Below, piece by piece: positions 44,101 to 54,257 of a DNA stretch of 64,000 nt (position 1 is its first letter; each line of letters starts with the position of its first letter). The notes under the pieces were generated by a model. The model did no database searches, had not been told where the DNA came from, and saw only the letters and a list, made by a program, of their open reading frames with translations. The translations under genes and the position numbers were made by a program. Source of the stretch: Liolophura sinensis (lineage: Eukaryota > Mollusca > Polyplacophora > Chitonida > Chitonidae); contig NC_088304.1 in the NCBI RefSeq assembly GCF_032854445.1, forward strand, positions 31,749,732 through 31,813,731. The letters run 5' to 3'.

Positions 44101-46657
44101 TGAATATTTGGTAGCAAGTCAGTCAGAAGTGACATCAAAACTATTGACTGAATATTTGGTAGCAAGTTAGTCAGAAGTGACACGAAAACAAGTGACTGAG
44201 TAGTTGGTAGCAAGTTAGTCAGAAGTGACACCAAAACTATTGACTAAATATTTGGTAGCAATTTAGTCAGAAGTGACATCAAAACTATTGACTGAATATT
44301 TGGTAGCAAGTTAGTCAGAAACGACACGAAAACAAGTGACTGAGTAGTTGGTAGCAAGTCAGTCAGAAGTGACACCAAAACTACTGACTGAATATTTGGT
44401 AGCAATTTAGTCAGAAGTGACATAAAAACTATGGACTAAATATTTGGTAGCAAGTTAGTCAGAAGCGACACCAAAATTAGTGACTAGACATTAAGCATCA
44501 AGTGTGTGAGAAATGGCACCAAAACTAATAAAGATTAAGCAGCAAGTTGGTCAGAGGTGACATCAAATCTAGAGACTGAAGATTAAGCAGCATGTCAGTG
44601 AAAAGTGACACCAACACTAGTGACTGACGATTAAGCAGCAAGTTAGTCAGAAGTGACACCAAAACTATGGACTAAATATTTGGTAGCAAGTTAGTCAGAA
44701 GCGACACCAAAATTAGTGACTAGACATTAAGCATCAAGTGTGTGAGAAATGGCACCAAAACTAATAAAGATTAAGCAGCAAGTTGGTCTGAGGTGACATC
44801 AAATCTAGAGACTGAAGATTAAGCAGCATGTCAGTGAAAAGTGACACCAACACTAGTGACTGACGATTAAGCGGAAAGTTAGTCAGAAGTGACACCAAAA
44901 CAGTGACTAGACATTAAGAATCAAATGTGTGAGAAGTGACATCAAAACTAGTGACTAAAGATTAAGCAGCAAGTTAGTCAGAAGTGACACCAAACTACTG
45001 ACTGGATATTTGGTCGACAGTTAGACAGAAGTGACACCAGAACTAGTGACTGATGATTAAGCAGCAAGTTAGTCAGAAGTGACACCAAAACTAGTGATTA
45101 GATTTGGGTAGTAATTCAGTGAGAAGTGGCACTAAAAGTAGTGATTGAATTTTTGGTAGCGAGTGAGTGAGAAGTGACACCAAACCTAGTGATTGAATTT
45201 GGCTTGTAAGTAAATGAGAAGTGGCACTAAAACTAGTGATTGAATTTTGGGTAGCGAGTCAGTGAGAAACTACCCCAAAACTAGTGATTGGATTACGGAG
45301 AGCATGTCAGTGAGAAGAGACACCAAAACTAGTGGCACTCAATCTGAATTGGTTCCAAAATAATGACTGAAGATTAAGCAGTCAAAGCGACACCAAAACT
45401 AGCGATTGAATGTTGGGTAGCAAGGTGTCAGAAATGACACCAGACAACAATTCTCTCAGAAGAGGCACCAAAACTACTAAGTGAAGATCACGAAGCAAGT
45501 CATTCACAATTGATTTCAAAATAGTAACTGACGATAAGGTGAAAATCAGTCAGAATTGGTTCCAAAATATTAACCGAAGGTTTGATAGCAAGTCACAAGA
45601 ATTACTCCCAAAATAGTATAACTCAACATTTAGTAGCAAGTCACTCCGACTCCGGCAGTCTGAATTGGTTCCAAAATAGTAACCGAAGGTTTGGTAGCAA
45701 GTCACAAGAATTACTCCCAAAACAGCATAATTCAACATTAAGTAGCAAGTCACTCCGACTCAGGAAGTCTGGATTGGTTCCAAAATAGTAACCGAAGATC
45801 AGGTATCAAGTCAAAAAGTATTGGTTTCAAAATAGGAACTGAAAATCGGGTATCGAGAAAGAGCGAATTTTATTCAAAATAGTAACTGAAAATCAGGTAT
45901 CGAGAAAGAACGAATTGGATTCAAAATAGTAACTGAAAATCAGGTATCGAGAAAGAACGAATTGGATTCAAAATAGTAACTGAAGATTTGGTAGCAAGTC
46001 ACAAAGAATTGGTTTTAAAATAGTAACGACGATTTGGTAGCAAGTCAGAAAGAATTGGTTTTAAAATAGTAACGATGATTTGGTAGCAAGTCAGAAAGAA
46101 TTGGTTTCAAATTAGTAACGAAGATTTGGTAGCAAGTCAGTCAGAATAGGTTCCAAAATAGTAAATGAAGATTAGGTAGCAAATCAGTCAAAATTGGTTC
46201 TAAAACAGTAATTGAGGATTAGGTAGAAAACCAGTTGGTCAGAGATGGTACCAAAACTAGTGACTGGAGACTGGTTCGCTCGTCACGCTGTCAGTAAGTC
46301 AGCCAGACTGACCTGTTGTGTGAGTATAACGGCGATCCAGCCAGGTTCCTCTCCCACGACTCCCCAACTCCAACCTGTAAGCAGGTCACATTTTCCTGAT
46401 CCCTGCTGGTAATTCACAGAAACGCATGCACTGTCAGACTGCAGGCATGCGCAGACACAAACGATTAAACTCCGAGAAATGAAGGATGTAACCAAAAAAT
46501 CCGGGGAAATTCGGAAACCACGATACACGTGGTTCGGGCCGCTGACTTTTGACCAAGATTCGTCCGCTCTGAAAACATTACCACATAACAACAACGCGAT
46601 ACCTGTGAAAATCCAAGCGTCGGTGATAAAAGTGAAACGTTGTGGCGACATAGTCAT
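40896..46657 (-). CDS. Gene B: secreted PAN/apple - short linker - C-type lectin domain protein (four exons)
   Basis: Exons 46313-46657, 42648-42687, 41493-41654 and 40896-41125 join to 777 nt (258 aa) with intron phases 0, 1 and 1, as in gene A. The protein has a signal peptide (about 1-30), a PAN/apple domain (about 31-113), a 13-residue Thr/Ser linker and one CTLD (about 130-258) with six cysteines placed for the three long-form disulphides. The frame is intact throughout, which makes this the best preserved of the three paralogues. The CTLD sugar-site motifs are replaced (FPGG; WKTD), so Ca2+-dependent carbohydrate binding is unproven. Introns are 3.6 kb, 993 bp and 367 bp; intron 1 is almost entirely minisatellite. 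A role in recognition or mucus/immune function would be by analogy only. Confidence 0.88.
41318..41400 (-). repeat. S1 SINE 3' fragment in gene B intron 3
   Basis: 'tttatttgattggtgctttacgccgtacgcaagaatattacacttatacgac' is the antisense S1 3' end. It breaks off about 90 bp from the exon 3 donor. Confidence 0.82.
41493..41654 (-). CDS. Gene B exon 3: N-terminal half of the CTLD
   Basis: The acceptor is 'cattctag|cttgccc' and the donor 'acaa|gtaagtacc'. It encodes 'CPTGFLLNENECYFVDVQ', 'VVACSLKSAQLLSIETLEEQ' and 'TIGDLLT': the long-form N-terminal disulphide loop, first helix cysteine and the LLSIET-EEQ signature. Phases at both ends match genes A and C. Confidence 0.9.
41826..41942 (-). repeat. 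S1 SINE fragment in gene B intron 2
   Basis: Antisense 'gttttacgaccgaactcaagtatatttcatctata', then 'cagcattatggtgggaggaaatcgggcagagcc' and 'acgaccatcggcaggctgctg'. The head is lost. Confidence 0.85.
42648..42687 (-). CDS. Gene B exon 2: short Thr/Ser linker
   Basis: A 40-nt exon between acceptor 'cagctacag|ataaac' and donor 'cctg|gtcagttc'. It encodes INSLTTTSAATTP plus one shared codon base. It was recognised only because phase, position and Thr content match exon 2 of genes A and C. Being so short, it is the least certain exon of this gene. Confidence 0.7.
42869..43490. repeat. 55-bp minisatellite, about 10 copies, interrupted by a SINE tail
   Basis: Units of 55 bp ('atgttcataagtgggtatgtg', 'ttttggacagtggcctccattgctatacattgct'). 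The left copies are diverged and the central ones (43060-43370) nearly identical. A 56-bp insertion with target-site duplication splits the right end (see 43387). It lies in gene B intron 1. Confidence 0.92.
43387..43442 (+). mobile_element. Truncated SINE tail with 13-bp target-site duplication
   Basis: 'gccacgatatggctgaaatattgccgatgtggcgtaaagccataatcattcat' is a SINE-like 3' end with an ATTC-type tail. It is flanked by 'tccattagggtac' at 43374-43386 and again at 43443-43455, an exact 13-bp duplication of the array sequence. Only the last 56 bp of the element inserted, so it is strongly 5'-truncated. Confidence 0.85.
43728..43960 (-). repeat. S1 tRNA-derived SINE, near full length
   Basis: Antisense: (AAATA)n-type tail, 'cgccgtactcaaga', 'cggcggccaacattatggtgggaggaaaccgggcag', 'acgtacgatcgg', 'gagctggacgaactcacagcgac' and a head ending 'cgctagcgcgc'. 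Its head end directly meets the 48-bp array that follows. Confidence 0.9.
43975..46270. repeat. About 48-bp minisatellite, more than 45 diverged copies, with higher-order structure
   Basis: Units like 'aatatttggtagcaagtcag...gtgacatcaaaactattgactg' (48 bp) are homogeneous on the left and increasingly diverged to the right, where variants such as 'gaattggttccaaaatagtaa' take over. A block of five units beginning at 44461 is repeated at 44697 (offset 236 bp), which is a higher-order repeat. It fills most of gene B intron 1 and ends about 45 bp from the exon 1 donor. Confidence 0.93.
46313..46657 (-). CDS. Gene B exon 1: signal peptide and PAN/apple domain
   Basis: ATG at 46657; donor 'caacag|gtcagtct', phase 0, 115 residues. 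A hydrophobic run 'DAWIFTGIALLLCGNVF' precedes 'RADESWSKVSG'. The PAN/apple part reads 'YRGFRISPDFLVTSFISRSL', 'IVCVCACLQSDSACVSVNYQ', 'GKCDLL' and 'WIAVILTQQ'. 'ADESW', 'RG-[FY]-[RK]-ISPD' and 'SRSL' are shared almost word for word with gene C, so B and C are closer to each other than to A. Position 3 (MSP...) is an alternative start. Confidence 0.87.
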
Positions 46658-49037
46658 CTTTCACGGGAAGAAATTTTGCATGCCAGCCGTGAAAAAAACT
46701 GCAAATGTTGCTGTATATGGAAGTCATCTATAATAGCTATTTCCAAGATAGCCTACATTGCTGAAGGATTTGTGAAGCCAGAGCCATAACGCTGGCCACT
46801 GGGCGGTTCTCATCATCGAGAAAGTCAGCACAAAGTGTTTCCTGTTTTCAAGCAGTGTACTAAATACAAGTGATAGGACTCGGAGGTGCGTTGATTCACC
46901 TTTGCCTGTCGCTTTCAAAACTTGCCCGGAGGCTTTTAAAATGCTATAGAGAATATCTCGTCAACCAGACGGTCCCTTTTGTTTATGTTTTTGATAGGAA
47001 AACGAATAACCACAAGAAGAAGTGTAAGAAAAGGTGAATAAATAAATGAATAAATGATTGGATTATTGGACTTGAGGTCACGCCAACATTATTGTAGATG
47101 TGTGTTGTGTCAGCATAGTTTGGAAACACTGAAGATTTTGAATGCTGTACAAACTTCCACAAACGACAGGCGGAGCACTATTGCTTTACTTGTTTACTTC
47201 CGTCGCTTTGAACCCAAGCGTTAATGTTACGGTCTTAATGAAATCATAAATATAGATAAAGATAGATTTTATAGTTCTAAACTTAGAAAGGAAGGGTATT
47301 GACATGTGGAGTTTTCAGGAATAACTTATCTGGAACCGCTTACATGGATATTGAAAATCGTTATGATGACATCAAAGGAACATTGATTCTTTTGCGATAT
47401 TTGTTCGAACGCTCCAGGCAAATATCTGTACAGTCCCAATCCGTGAGGCAGGTGTTCAATTTTTTATGTCCCTTTTAAATGATTCCCTTTACCCACAATG
47501 TTTTCAATGCGCTTTTTGTTATTTTTTCACACGAGATCCGCAAATTGTGATTCTTTGATACACCGACATTTAATAAAAGACAGTGGAATGAAAATAGCAA
47601 AATAAACACCTTACCAAAAGCATCATTTTAACGTGAAACATTGCCTATAATATAAAACTTTGAGTAGAGGTGTATGCCTTTCAATCCATCTAGGGGGATA
47701 AACACAAAGGGCGGGTTCAAACTTGTTAACACAGGAAATTTGTAGATATCCCATTTCTCACTGTTTGAGCGTGTTGGTGAGTAAAAGCGATTTACGTCGC
47801 TCATGCAACAGTTCGCGCAGTAACGTTCGTTGAAGACTACCTGGCGTACATATCGGTACATCACGTGCAAAAATGTTTGTCAGCAACATACCACAGGTCG
47901 GTTGTTTGATCCAGGCACTCACCACCACGGCATAGTTGAAAAATCCTTGAGTACATCGTTCAGCAACAATAAACTGGAACTGCCTGCAGTTTTACGGCTT
48001 CCAAGAAGTCTCCATGAACGGTTTTGAACTTTTGCTTCACTTCAGAATAGTTCGCAGCATTACAATGGTTATAACAATAACAGTACCGCAGAGATCTGGT
48101 ACAGTAAGACACAAAGCCCGCTTTTTGTAATCATGAGCACTTAAAGTGAATGTAAAATCTGCCACGATCTATACATAGAGAAAAGGAGGAAGGGCACAGT
48201 TATCACGGAAAAACAAGTAAAAAAAATTCTATGAAGTTTTGAAAGGAGAAGATGAAGTTCAGCACTGGGGATATGCCACTGAGTGACAATTCACTCCGAG
48301 TAGCCATCTTGTAGAAGTCATTATGGACTTGGCCAATCACTAACGCTGAAAGCGTCACGTGATAATGGCCTGTCACGTCAAAAAAACTATTAGCTCTCGA
48401 TTGTCAGTGTGGTCTCTTTATAGTTATTGACAGATATCGATGCAATAAATTGGATTTTACGGTTTGTTTAATTGTTAAACTGCATTTTGGACAACACATT
48501 TATGAGGGTGGAACTGAGAATGGCCGTGAGTGTAACTTCTCAGAGTGAGCTCGCAAGATAATCGCCTCAGGAGAGTCATTGCATGAAGAAACGTATTGTG
48601 ACTTTGCATTGTTTTTCTTTAGCAAAGTGAGATTTATTACGAATATATCTTCCCAAAATCTGAATGAAAGAGTCTGTTATAAATCGGAAGGCCCTGTTAT
48701 GTTCGGTAAATTCCTTGGTGTCGGTACATCCGACTAGGCCGAATGCTTACACCCATGCAGAAAGAGAACGAGCAGGACCGCTAAATTATGACTCTTGTAC
48801 CCACGAACATTGCCCCAGAACGAGCGACAAACTAGACGAAATATCGTCCCGATGAACGCGGAACAGAGCTGATACTCTTTGGTTAGGTACCAGGCGTTTT
48901 TGTTTGTATTTTCTCATTGTCACAATAGAGACCTTTAGTTAAAAATTCAACTTGTAGCTTGTAACTTCAAACTAGAATAGGTAAACTAATTCAAATTTGA
49001 AGTTAGAAGTTACAACTTTTAACTTCTAATTAAATAC

Positions 49038-49168
49038 AACCTGCAGATGGTCGTGGGTTTCCCCCGGACTGACCCAGGACTCTCTCACCAATTCGGTCGC
49101 TGTGAGTTCAAGCCTAGCTCTCCGGACGTTCGTGGGAAGGTGTGTCAATATCCTGTGGATGGTCGTAA
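49038..49168 (+). repeat. Rearranged S1 SINE fragment
   Basis: S1 pieces are out of order: 'acctgcagatggtcgtgggtttcccccgg' (body) comes before 'tgacccaggactctctcaccaattcggtcgctgtgagttcaag' (head), then 'cgttcgtgggaaggt' and a second 'cctgtggatggtcgt'. It may reflect template switching or tandem S1 copies with a deletion. Confidence 0.8.
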
Positions 49169-51052
49169 AAGGGACAAAGCGCTTTTTTCTTTTTTAAACA
49201 GAGTATTGTTTTTACCCCACTTTTGCAGTCGGAGCTTTTCTTTGTTTTCTGAGCAGGCAAAAAAAAAAGAAGGTAAAACTCCCACAAAAAGAATTTCTTT
49301 TTTCTTAAGCAGACGAGAAAAAAACTCCCACAAAAAGATCTCGGGTCTCGACATAATAACCCAGTAGCTTCCTGCTTTAGTAGAAACACTCTTGTATGTG
49401 ACACTGTCGTTGGATGATTATTTATGGCCCTGACATAACTATGTCGGGCCCCGAGATAATCAGCCAATGGCTGCATTATAAGCTACAGATAACCGTAATA
49501 TCCTTTTGATGTGTCTCACTTAGGCGAAATCCATTATTAACACAGAACACATGTCGTATTTATTTAACCTGTGGCCCTACCTCAAAGTAGCCAGCGATCC
49601 CCTCACTCTGCGTATCTAACTCATTCATGCTTGCTTGCGCGAAGACCTAGCTGACACATCCGCGCAGCCATTGGCTAACAACAGTAACCGGCACCGACTG
49701 GTGTTTCTGTTGGGCTTGCGCAACCATTTTCTGTCGTGTACATTTTAGCGGTTGTATTAGTCATCAGCCGGTTAATTTTGGCTGCAGTTTATGACCATTT
49801 CCGATCTCTTATGGCTGGCGCCATTATTACTATTATCGGTCAGTCAGCCTTCATTTCAGCAATGATTATTGGAATGGTGTCGCCAAGGGAGCGACGGTTT
49901 GCGGCATAGTGTCGGCGGCCATATGTTGCGGTGGAAGCGGCACGTTACCCTTAGCAATGATGACGTCAGAGTTTGGATCAGAAAGTTACCCGTTTATTTT
50001 GGCTTGGTGGATCGTTATGTTGGTGTTATTAGTATTATAGTACACGTGGTATCGGGGATAATAAAGGAACTTAAGAATTATTACTCAACTACGCTGACTT
50101 TGTTCTGTGAGGAGTGTTTCTTCAGAATCTTTGTCATTTTAATGTTCACAGTCATACTGGCTTCTGTTTGTCATAAAAAACCTTGTTCTTTCTGAGAACA
50201 AAGCCCTGTTATTCAAACTTCTGTGTATCTGCTTCATACCGCCTGTTTATCATGTTTTAAGCTAATTTATTTGGTAATATTGCCAGTTAGAACACTGGTA
50301 TTTACAGACTGCTATTTCCGTAATGAAGCTTTCCATTTTATTGACAGTAAAAGATCTAAAGGCTAAGCTTGGACTTCTACATGTGACTCTGAAATGCTGA
50401 CTAACAATTGTGTATAGCTCGTTCCACTAAAAAAGATTTGGCTGTTGTTGAAAGTTTTGAAAGCGCAAAAAAGAGAGGAATATATCAAATTCTTTTAGCA
50501 CAAGGGATTGCCTTTAAAGCTCTCAAACTACCAAGGCTCCCCTGTTGTTGTTTCACATCGACTTTCCATTGTAAAAGTTATCGTCCTTTGTACAGAGTGT
50601 GTCAAAAATGAAAATGATGATGAAATTATCGACTTTCTCAATATTTATACATAGCTGTTTGGTTTATTTACATTTTGAAACTTGTTTAACAACATACATC
50701 CAGGGTTCCAGTCATCTAGACAACCAAGGTTGGCGTAAAAGGCCACTAACATAGAGCTGTTCTAAATATAAATGTTTGAAACCCATTTTTTAAAAAGATA
50801 TTACCACAGAATATGTTTGTGACTTTTGTTCAGACATTCAAATGTTATTATTATATTGAAAGCCACAACTGATTCCATTTGTCACCACCATGTGGCTGAA
50901 GTGCCAAGGCTGGTGTGTTCTTCCTTGGTCATTCATTCTAGCTTATATGTTTATATGATTATATGTTTATATGTGTTTATATGTTTTATATGTGATATGA
51001 AATATGAGCTGGTCTTTTTTCCTCTTATTTTGTATGTTCTCTCCACATCGAA

Positions 51053-51885
51053 AACCATTGACTGTCTCTTGGTTTAAACATGTTGTCACCTCCATTACTG
51101 TCTCCTGGATTAAACATGTTTTCACCTCCATTACTGTCTCCTGGTTTAAACATTTTGTCATCACCATCATTGTTTGTTGGTTGAAACACGTTGTTACCAC
51201 CATTATAGTTTGTTGGTTTAAACATTTTGTCACCACCATTACTGTCTCCTGGTTGAAACATTTTGTCCCCACCTTTACTGTCTCCTGGTTTAAATATGTT
51301 GTCACCACAATTACTGTCTGTTGGTTTAAGCATGTTGTCACCTCCATTACTATCTCCTGGTTTAAACATGTTTTCACCTCCATTACTATCTCCTGGTTTA
51401 AACATGTTATCACCTCCATTACTGTCTCCTGGTTTAAACATGTTGTCATCACCATTTTCGTCTCCTGGTTGCAACATTTCGTCACAACCGTTACTGTTGG
51501 GTTTTTTTTAAACATTTTGTCACAACGATTACTGTCTCCTGGTTTAAACATTTTGTAACCACCATTATTGTTTGGTGGTTTAGACATTTTGTCACAACCA
51601 TTATTGTCTCCTGGTTTAAACATGTTGTCACCACCATTACTGTCTGTTGGTTTAAACACTTTGTGACAACCATTACTGTCTTTTGGTTTAAATATTTTGT
51701 CCCAACCATTACTGTCTTCTGGTTTAACATTTTATCACCACGACTGTCTCCTGGTTGAAACATTTTGTCACAACGATGAATGTCTCCTGGTTTAAACATT
51801 TTGTCATCACCATTTTTGTCTCCTGGTTTAAACATTTCGTCACCATTACTGTCTCCTAGTTTAAACATGTTGTCAACACCATATA
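51053..51885. repeat. 36-bp minisatellite, about 23 copies
   Basis: The unit 'tgtctcctggtttaaacatgttgtcacctccattac' is 36 bp with many point variants and short length changes. The minus strand reads as a 12-residue repeat (MFKPGDSNGGDN), but it is broken by frame changes, and the plus strand is equally open. There are no spacers, so it is not CRISPR-like. Confidence 0.93.
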
Positions 51886-52328
51886 GTGACAGTTAACTAA
51901 TCCTTCATTCATTCATTCTATCTCATCACGATATGATGAATTTCTTGCCAGTTATTTAAATTGTCTTTCTGTGATTTTAATTTTGATGTCAAACGTAGCG
52001 TTGAATGTTTTCTTGCCGTCTTTTGGCGACTGTGAAAAAATGACGTCAGAATAAAAGAATATGCATTGCTTAAATTCCATAATCAAATCCATCTGCAAGT
52101 CAAATTTTGTTACCTGCCAGTGGGGCCACGACTGGCATTGATGAACGAGAGGAAGATTGGTTCTGGAAAACATGTTAGATACTGCACTTTTCATTTCTTA
52201 AAACTCGTCCAAAATGGAATGGTAACGCTGTTATATGTATTTCAAACGTAGCTATGGCACAAAACTATATTCTGTTCTTTTCTGCTATAAATGCTAATTG
52301 ATCTATACAGCCAACTTGTAGATCTATA

Positions 52329-52502
52329 CTCATGCTGGCTTCCTCCCAGACCGTAAGTGGGAAAGTCTGGCTATAACCTGCGGATGATTGTGGGTTCCCC
52401 GGCTCTTCCCGGTTTTCTCCCCCCATAATATTGGCCGCCGTCGTATAAGTGAAATAGTCTTGAGTACGGCGTAAAACACCAATGGAATACATAGATAAAT
52501 AA
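52329..52502 (+). repeat. S1 tRNA-derived SINE, 5'-truncated
   Basis: Starts at 'catgctggcttcctccc' and continues to 'cttgagtacggcgtaaaacaccaat' with a decayed (AAATA)n tail. Confidence 0.9.
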
Positions 52503-53682
52503 GTGTACATCTATACATGCTTATGCCTTTAGTTGCGGAATTTAACTTTTAATCGAGATGCACGAAGTATTGCGAGTCTGGTCTAGTCTGGTATAGTCGC
52601 CCTTTTAACTTCAGATGGCACTATTCCGCTTCAGTCTCGTTCGTTCTCCCAAATGATCAAAATGGTGACAGACGGCTTACGACCACAGTTGTTGTAGTGT
52701 ATTTATTTTAGGAATTTTGCGGTTGCCATGGATCATTTCGGGTTCGGTGAGACTTAGTTGATCACCACTGTGCAACTACTATACAGGCAGCTACTGAGAT
52801 GTTACTTGAGATTATTCAGAAATTTAAAGGTATATTTTGAGCGTAACTGGTATTAAGAATGAAAGTTGTGAGTGACATTTTTGTCTGTTTAGATCTGTGT
52901 GTCATTCTCAGAACAAAACTATAGACGGCTTCAATAAAACGGATCTTGATATGTTTGCAAAAATGTACACAAAAGTTCTACTGGGTGATTAAGGCCTTAC
53001 AGTGAAACTAAAATGACTCAGGAAGTCAAACACAAGGGGCAACGTTGACACTGAATGGGACAACTGAAACGGCCCTATAAAGCAATGTTATGAGACAGAG
53101 TTTACATTGAATTTATAAAGATATTTTATTAAAAATACAAACTCGACACAGCATGAATAGAATTTCCTTGAAAAATCTTTGGAATATTCACACGTAATAC
53201 ACGCTTGAAATGAAATCTTACAATGTTTTCCCCAAACAGTAGCCTGACAGATGTATCCGTTAAGACTGTAACAGAAGCGTTTGTTTGAAGTTCATGATTT
53301 ATTGCTTTTGAAGCAGTCCTTACTTTTTTATACTTCTTTATTTCAGTGGTGGGTTGGTGTTTAGTATTGTTGAACGGACCTCGAAGTAAAATCGAAAGGA
53401 CCCAATAAGGCAAACTGAAGTTGTAAAGTTGAATCTTAATCTTCATATATATACACAGACAAATAATCACAAATTAGGTATCAGTTAAATATCACATATG
53501 TCCTCTTACTTTGATGATTTGTGCACTCTGAACAGCAGTTTGACCGATGTGCCCGCTAAGGGTGCAACAGAAACATTTGTCTATCTATACATGAAACTAC
53601 TGTTGCGAAACAGTCGCAGGACACCTCTTTGCATATACCTTCTTTGTTTTCTTACTTTATACATCTTCTTTCTTCAGTGGTA

Positions 53683-53780
53683 CGTGTTGAACGCTCTTTT
53701 GGAAATTGGGCTTGCTTTCATTGGCCGTTTTCTATTAAACTGTTGTTGACGTCTGGTCTTACAAGTGTCTGTTTAGAGGG
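53683..53780. repeat. Gene C-associated repeat, copy 1
   Basis: 'cgctcttttggaaattgggcttgc', 'ttcattggccgttt', 'gttgacgtctggtcttacaagtgtctgttt'. Related stretches lie at 57965-58065 and 63355-63455. All three are in or within 500 bp of gene C. Confidence 0.6.
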
Positions 53781-54019
53781 TAAGATTCCCTCAAAAACAC
53801 GCATTTCAGCATTGAACCATGTATTTCATTTTATAGAACATATGAATAAATTATTATTATTTGTATATAATTATTCATATAAATTACTATTATTTTTTTA
53901 TAAATATTAATATTGTTGCATATCTGATAAATCGCGAAAATCGCCTTCCCAAAAACTGTGTTTAATAGATAGAGAGAATATCTTCTGTTCGTTGTAGAAA
54001 GGTACTTGTATTTAATTTA

Positions 54020-54257
54020 TCAGACAGTCTTAGGGTATTCACATATATATCGATTTACTGCCACATCACAAGAATCCTGTTTTCCAGGTTAATCGAAAAC
54101 CGTCGATATAAACACAGCTATCTTGGCCGTAATAACCACCAGGAAACCCCGGCGTGAAGTCCGTCCAAGCCATAGGAAACGCCACTGCTGCTCCATTGAT
54201 AGGCGTTCGTTCCCAAGCCCTGGCCACTCGTCCACAAGTTTATGTTGTGATCATTAT
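54020..54257 (-). pseudogene. Gene C exon 4: CTLD C-terminal half with two +1 frameshifts
   Basis: The acceptor is 'attttgcag|ataatgat'. It opens in frame ('LWTSGQGLGTNAYQWSSS'). Then one extra base near 54177-54190 moves 'FPMAWTDFTPGFPGGYYGQD' and 'SCVYID' to another frame. A second extra base in the AAAA run near 54080 moves 'DSC' and 'VNRYICEYPKTV' plus TGA (54020-54022) to a third. Without correction, translation stops about 20 codons after the first break. All diagnostic residues survive, so decay is very recent or artefactual. Confidence 0.8.

Larger units (their letters stand above)
46658..54019. other. Intergenic region between genes B and C
   Basis: It is 7.4 kb without a supportable exon. 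It includes a rearranged S1 SINE (49038), an A/T-run segment with a repeated 'ctcccacaaaaagaa/gatc' motif (49180-49345), the 36-bp array (51053-51885), a 5'-truncated S1 (52329) and two related segments at 53270 and 53530. The gene B promoter should lie just above 46657. Confidence 0.6.

Noticed and set aside
50967-51868. MFKPGDSNGG-like repeat protein on the minus strand
   Set aside because: It is the 36-bp array. Frames break repeatedly and the opposite strand is also open. No signal peptide or flanking exon was seen.
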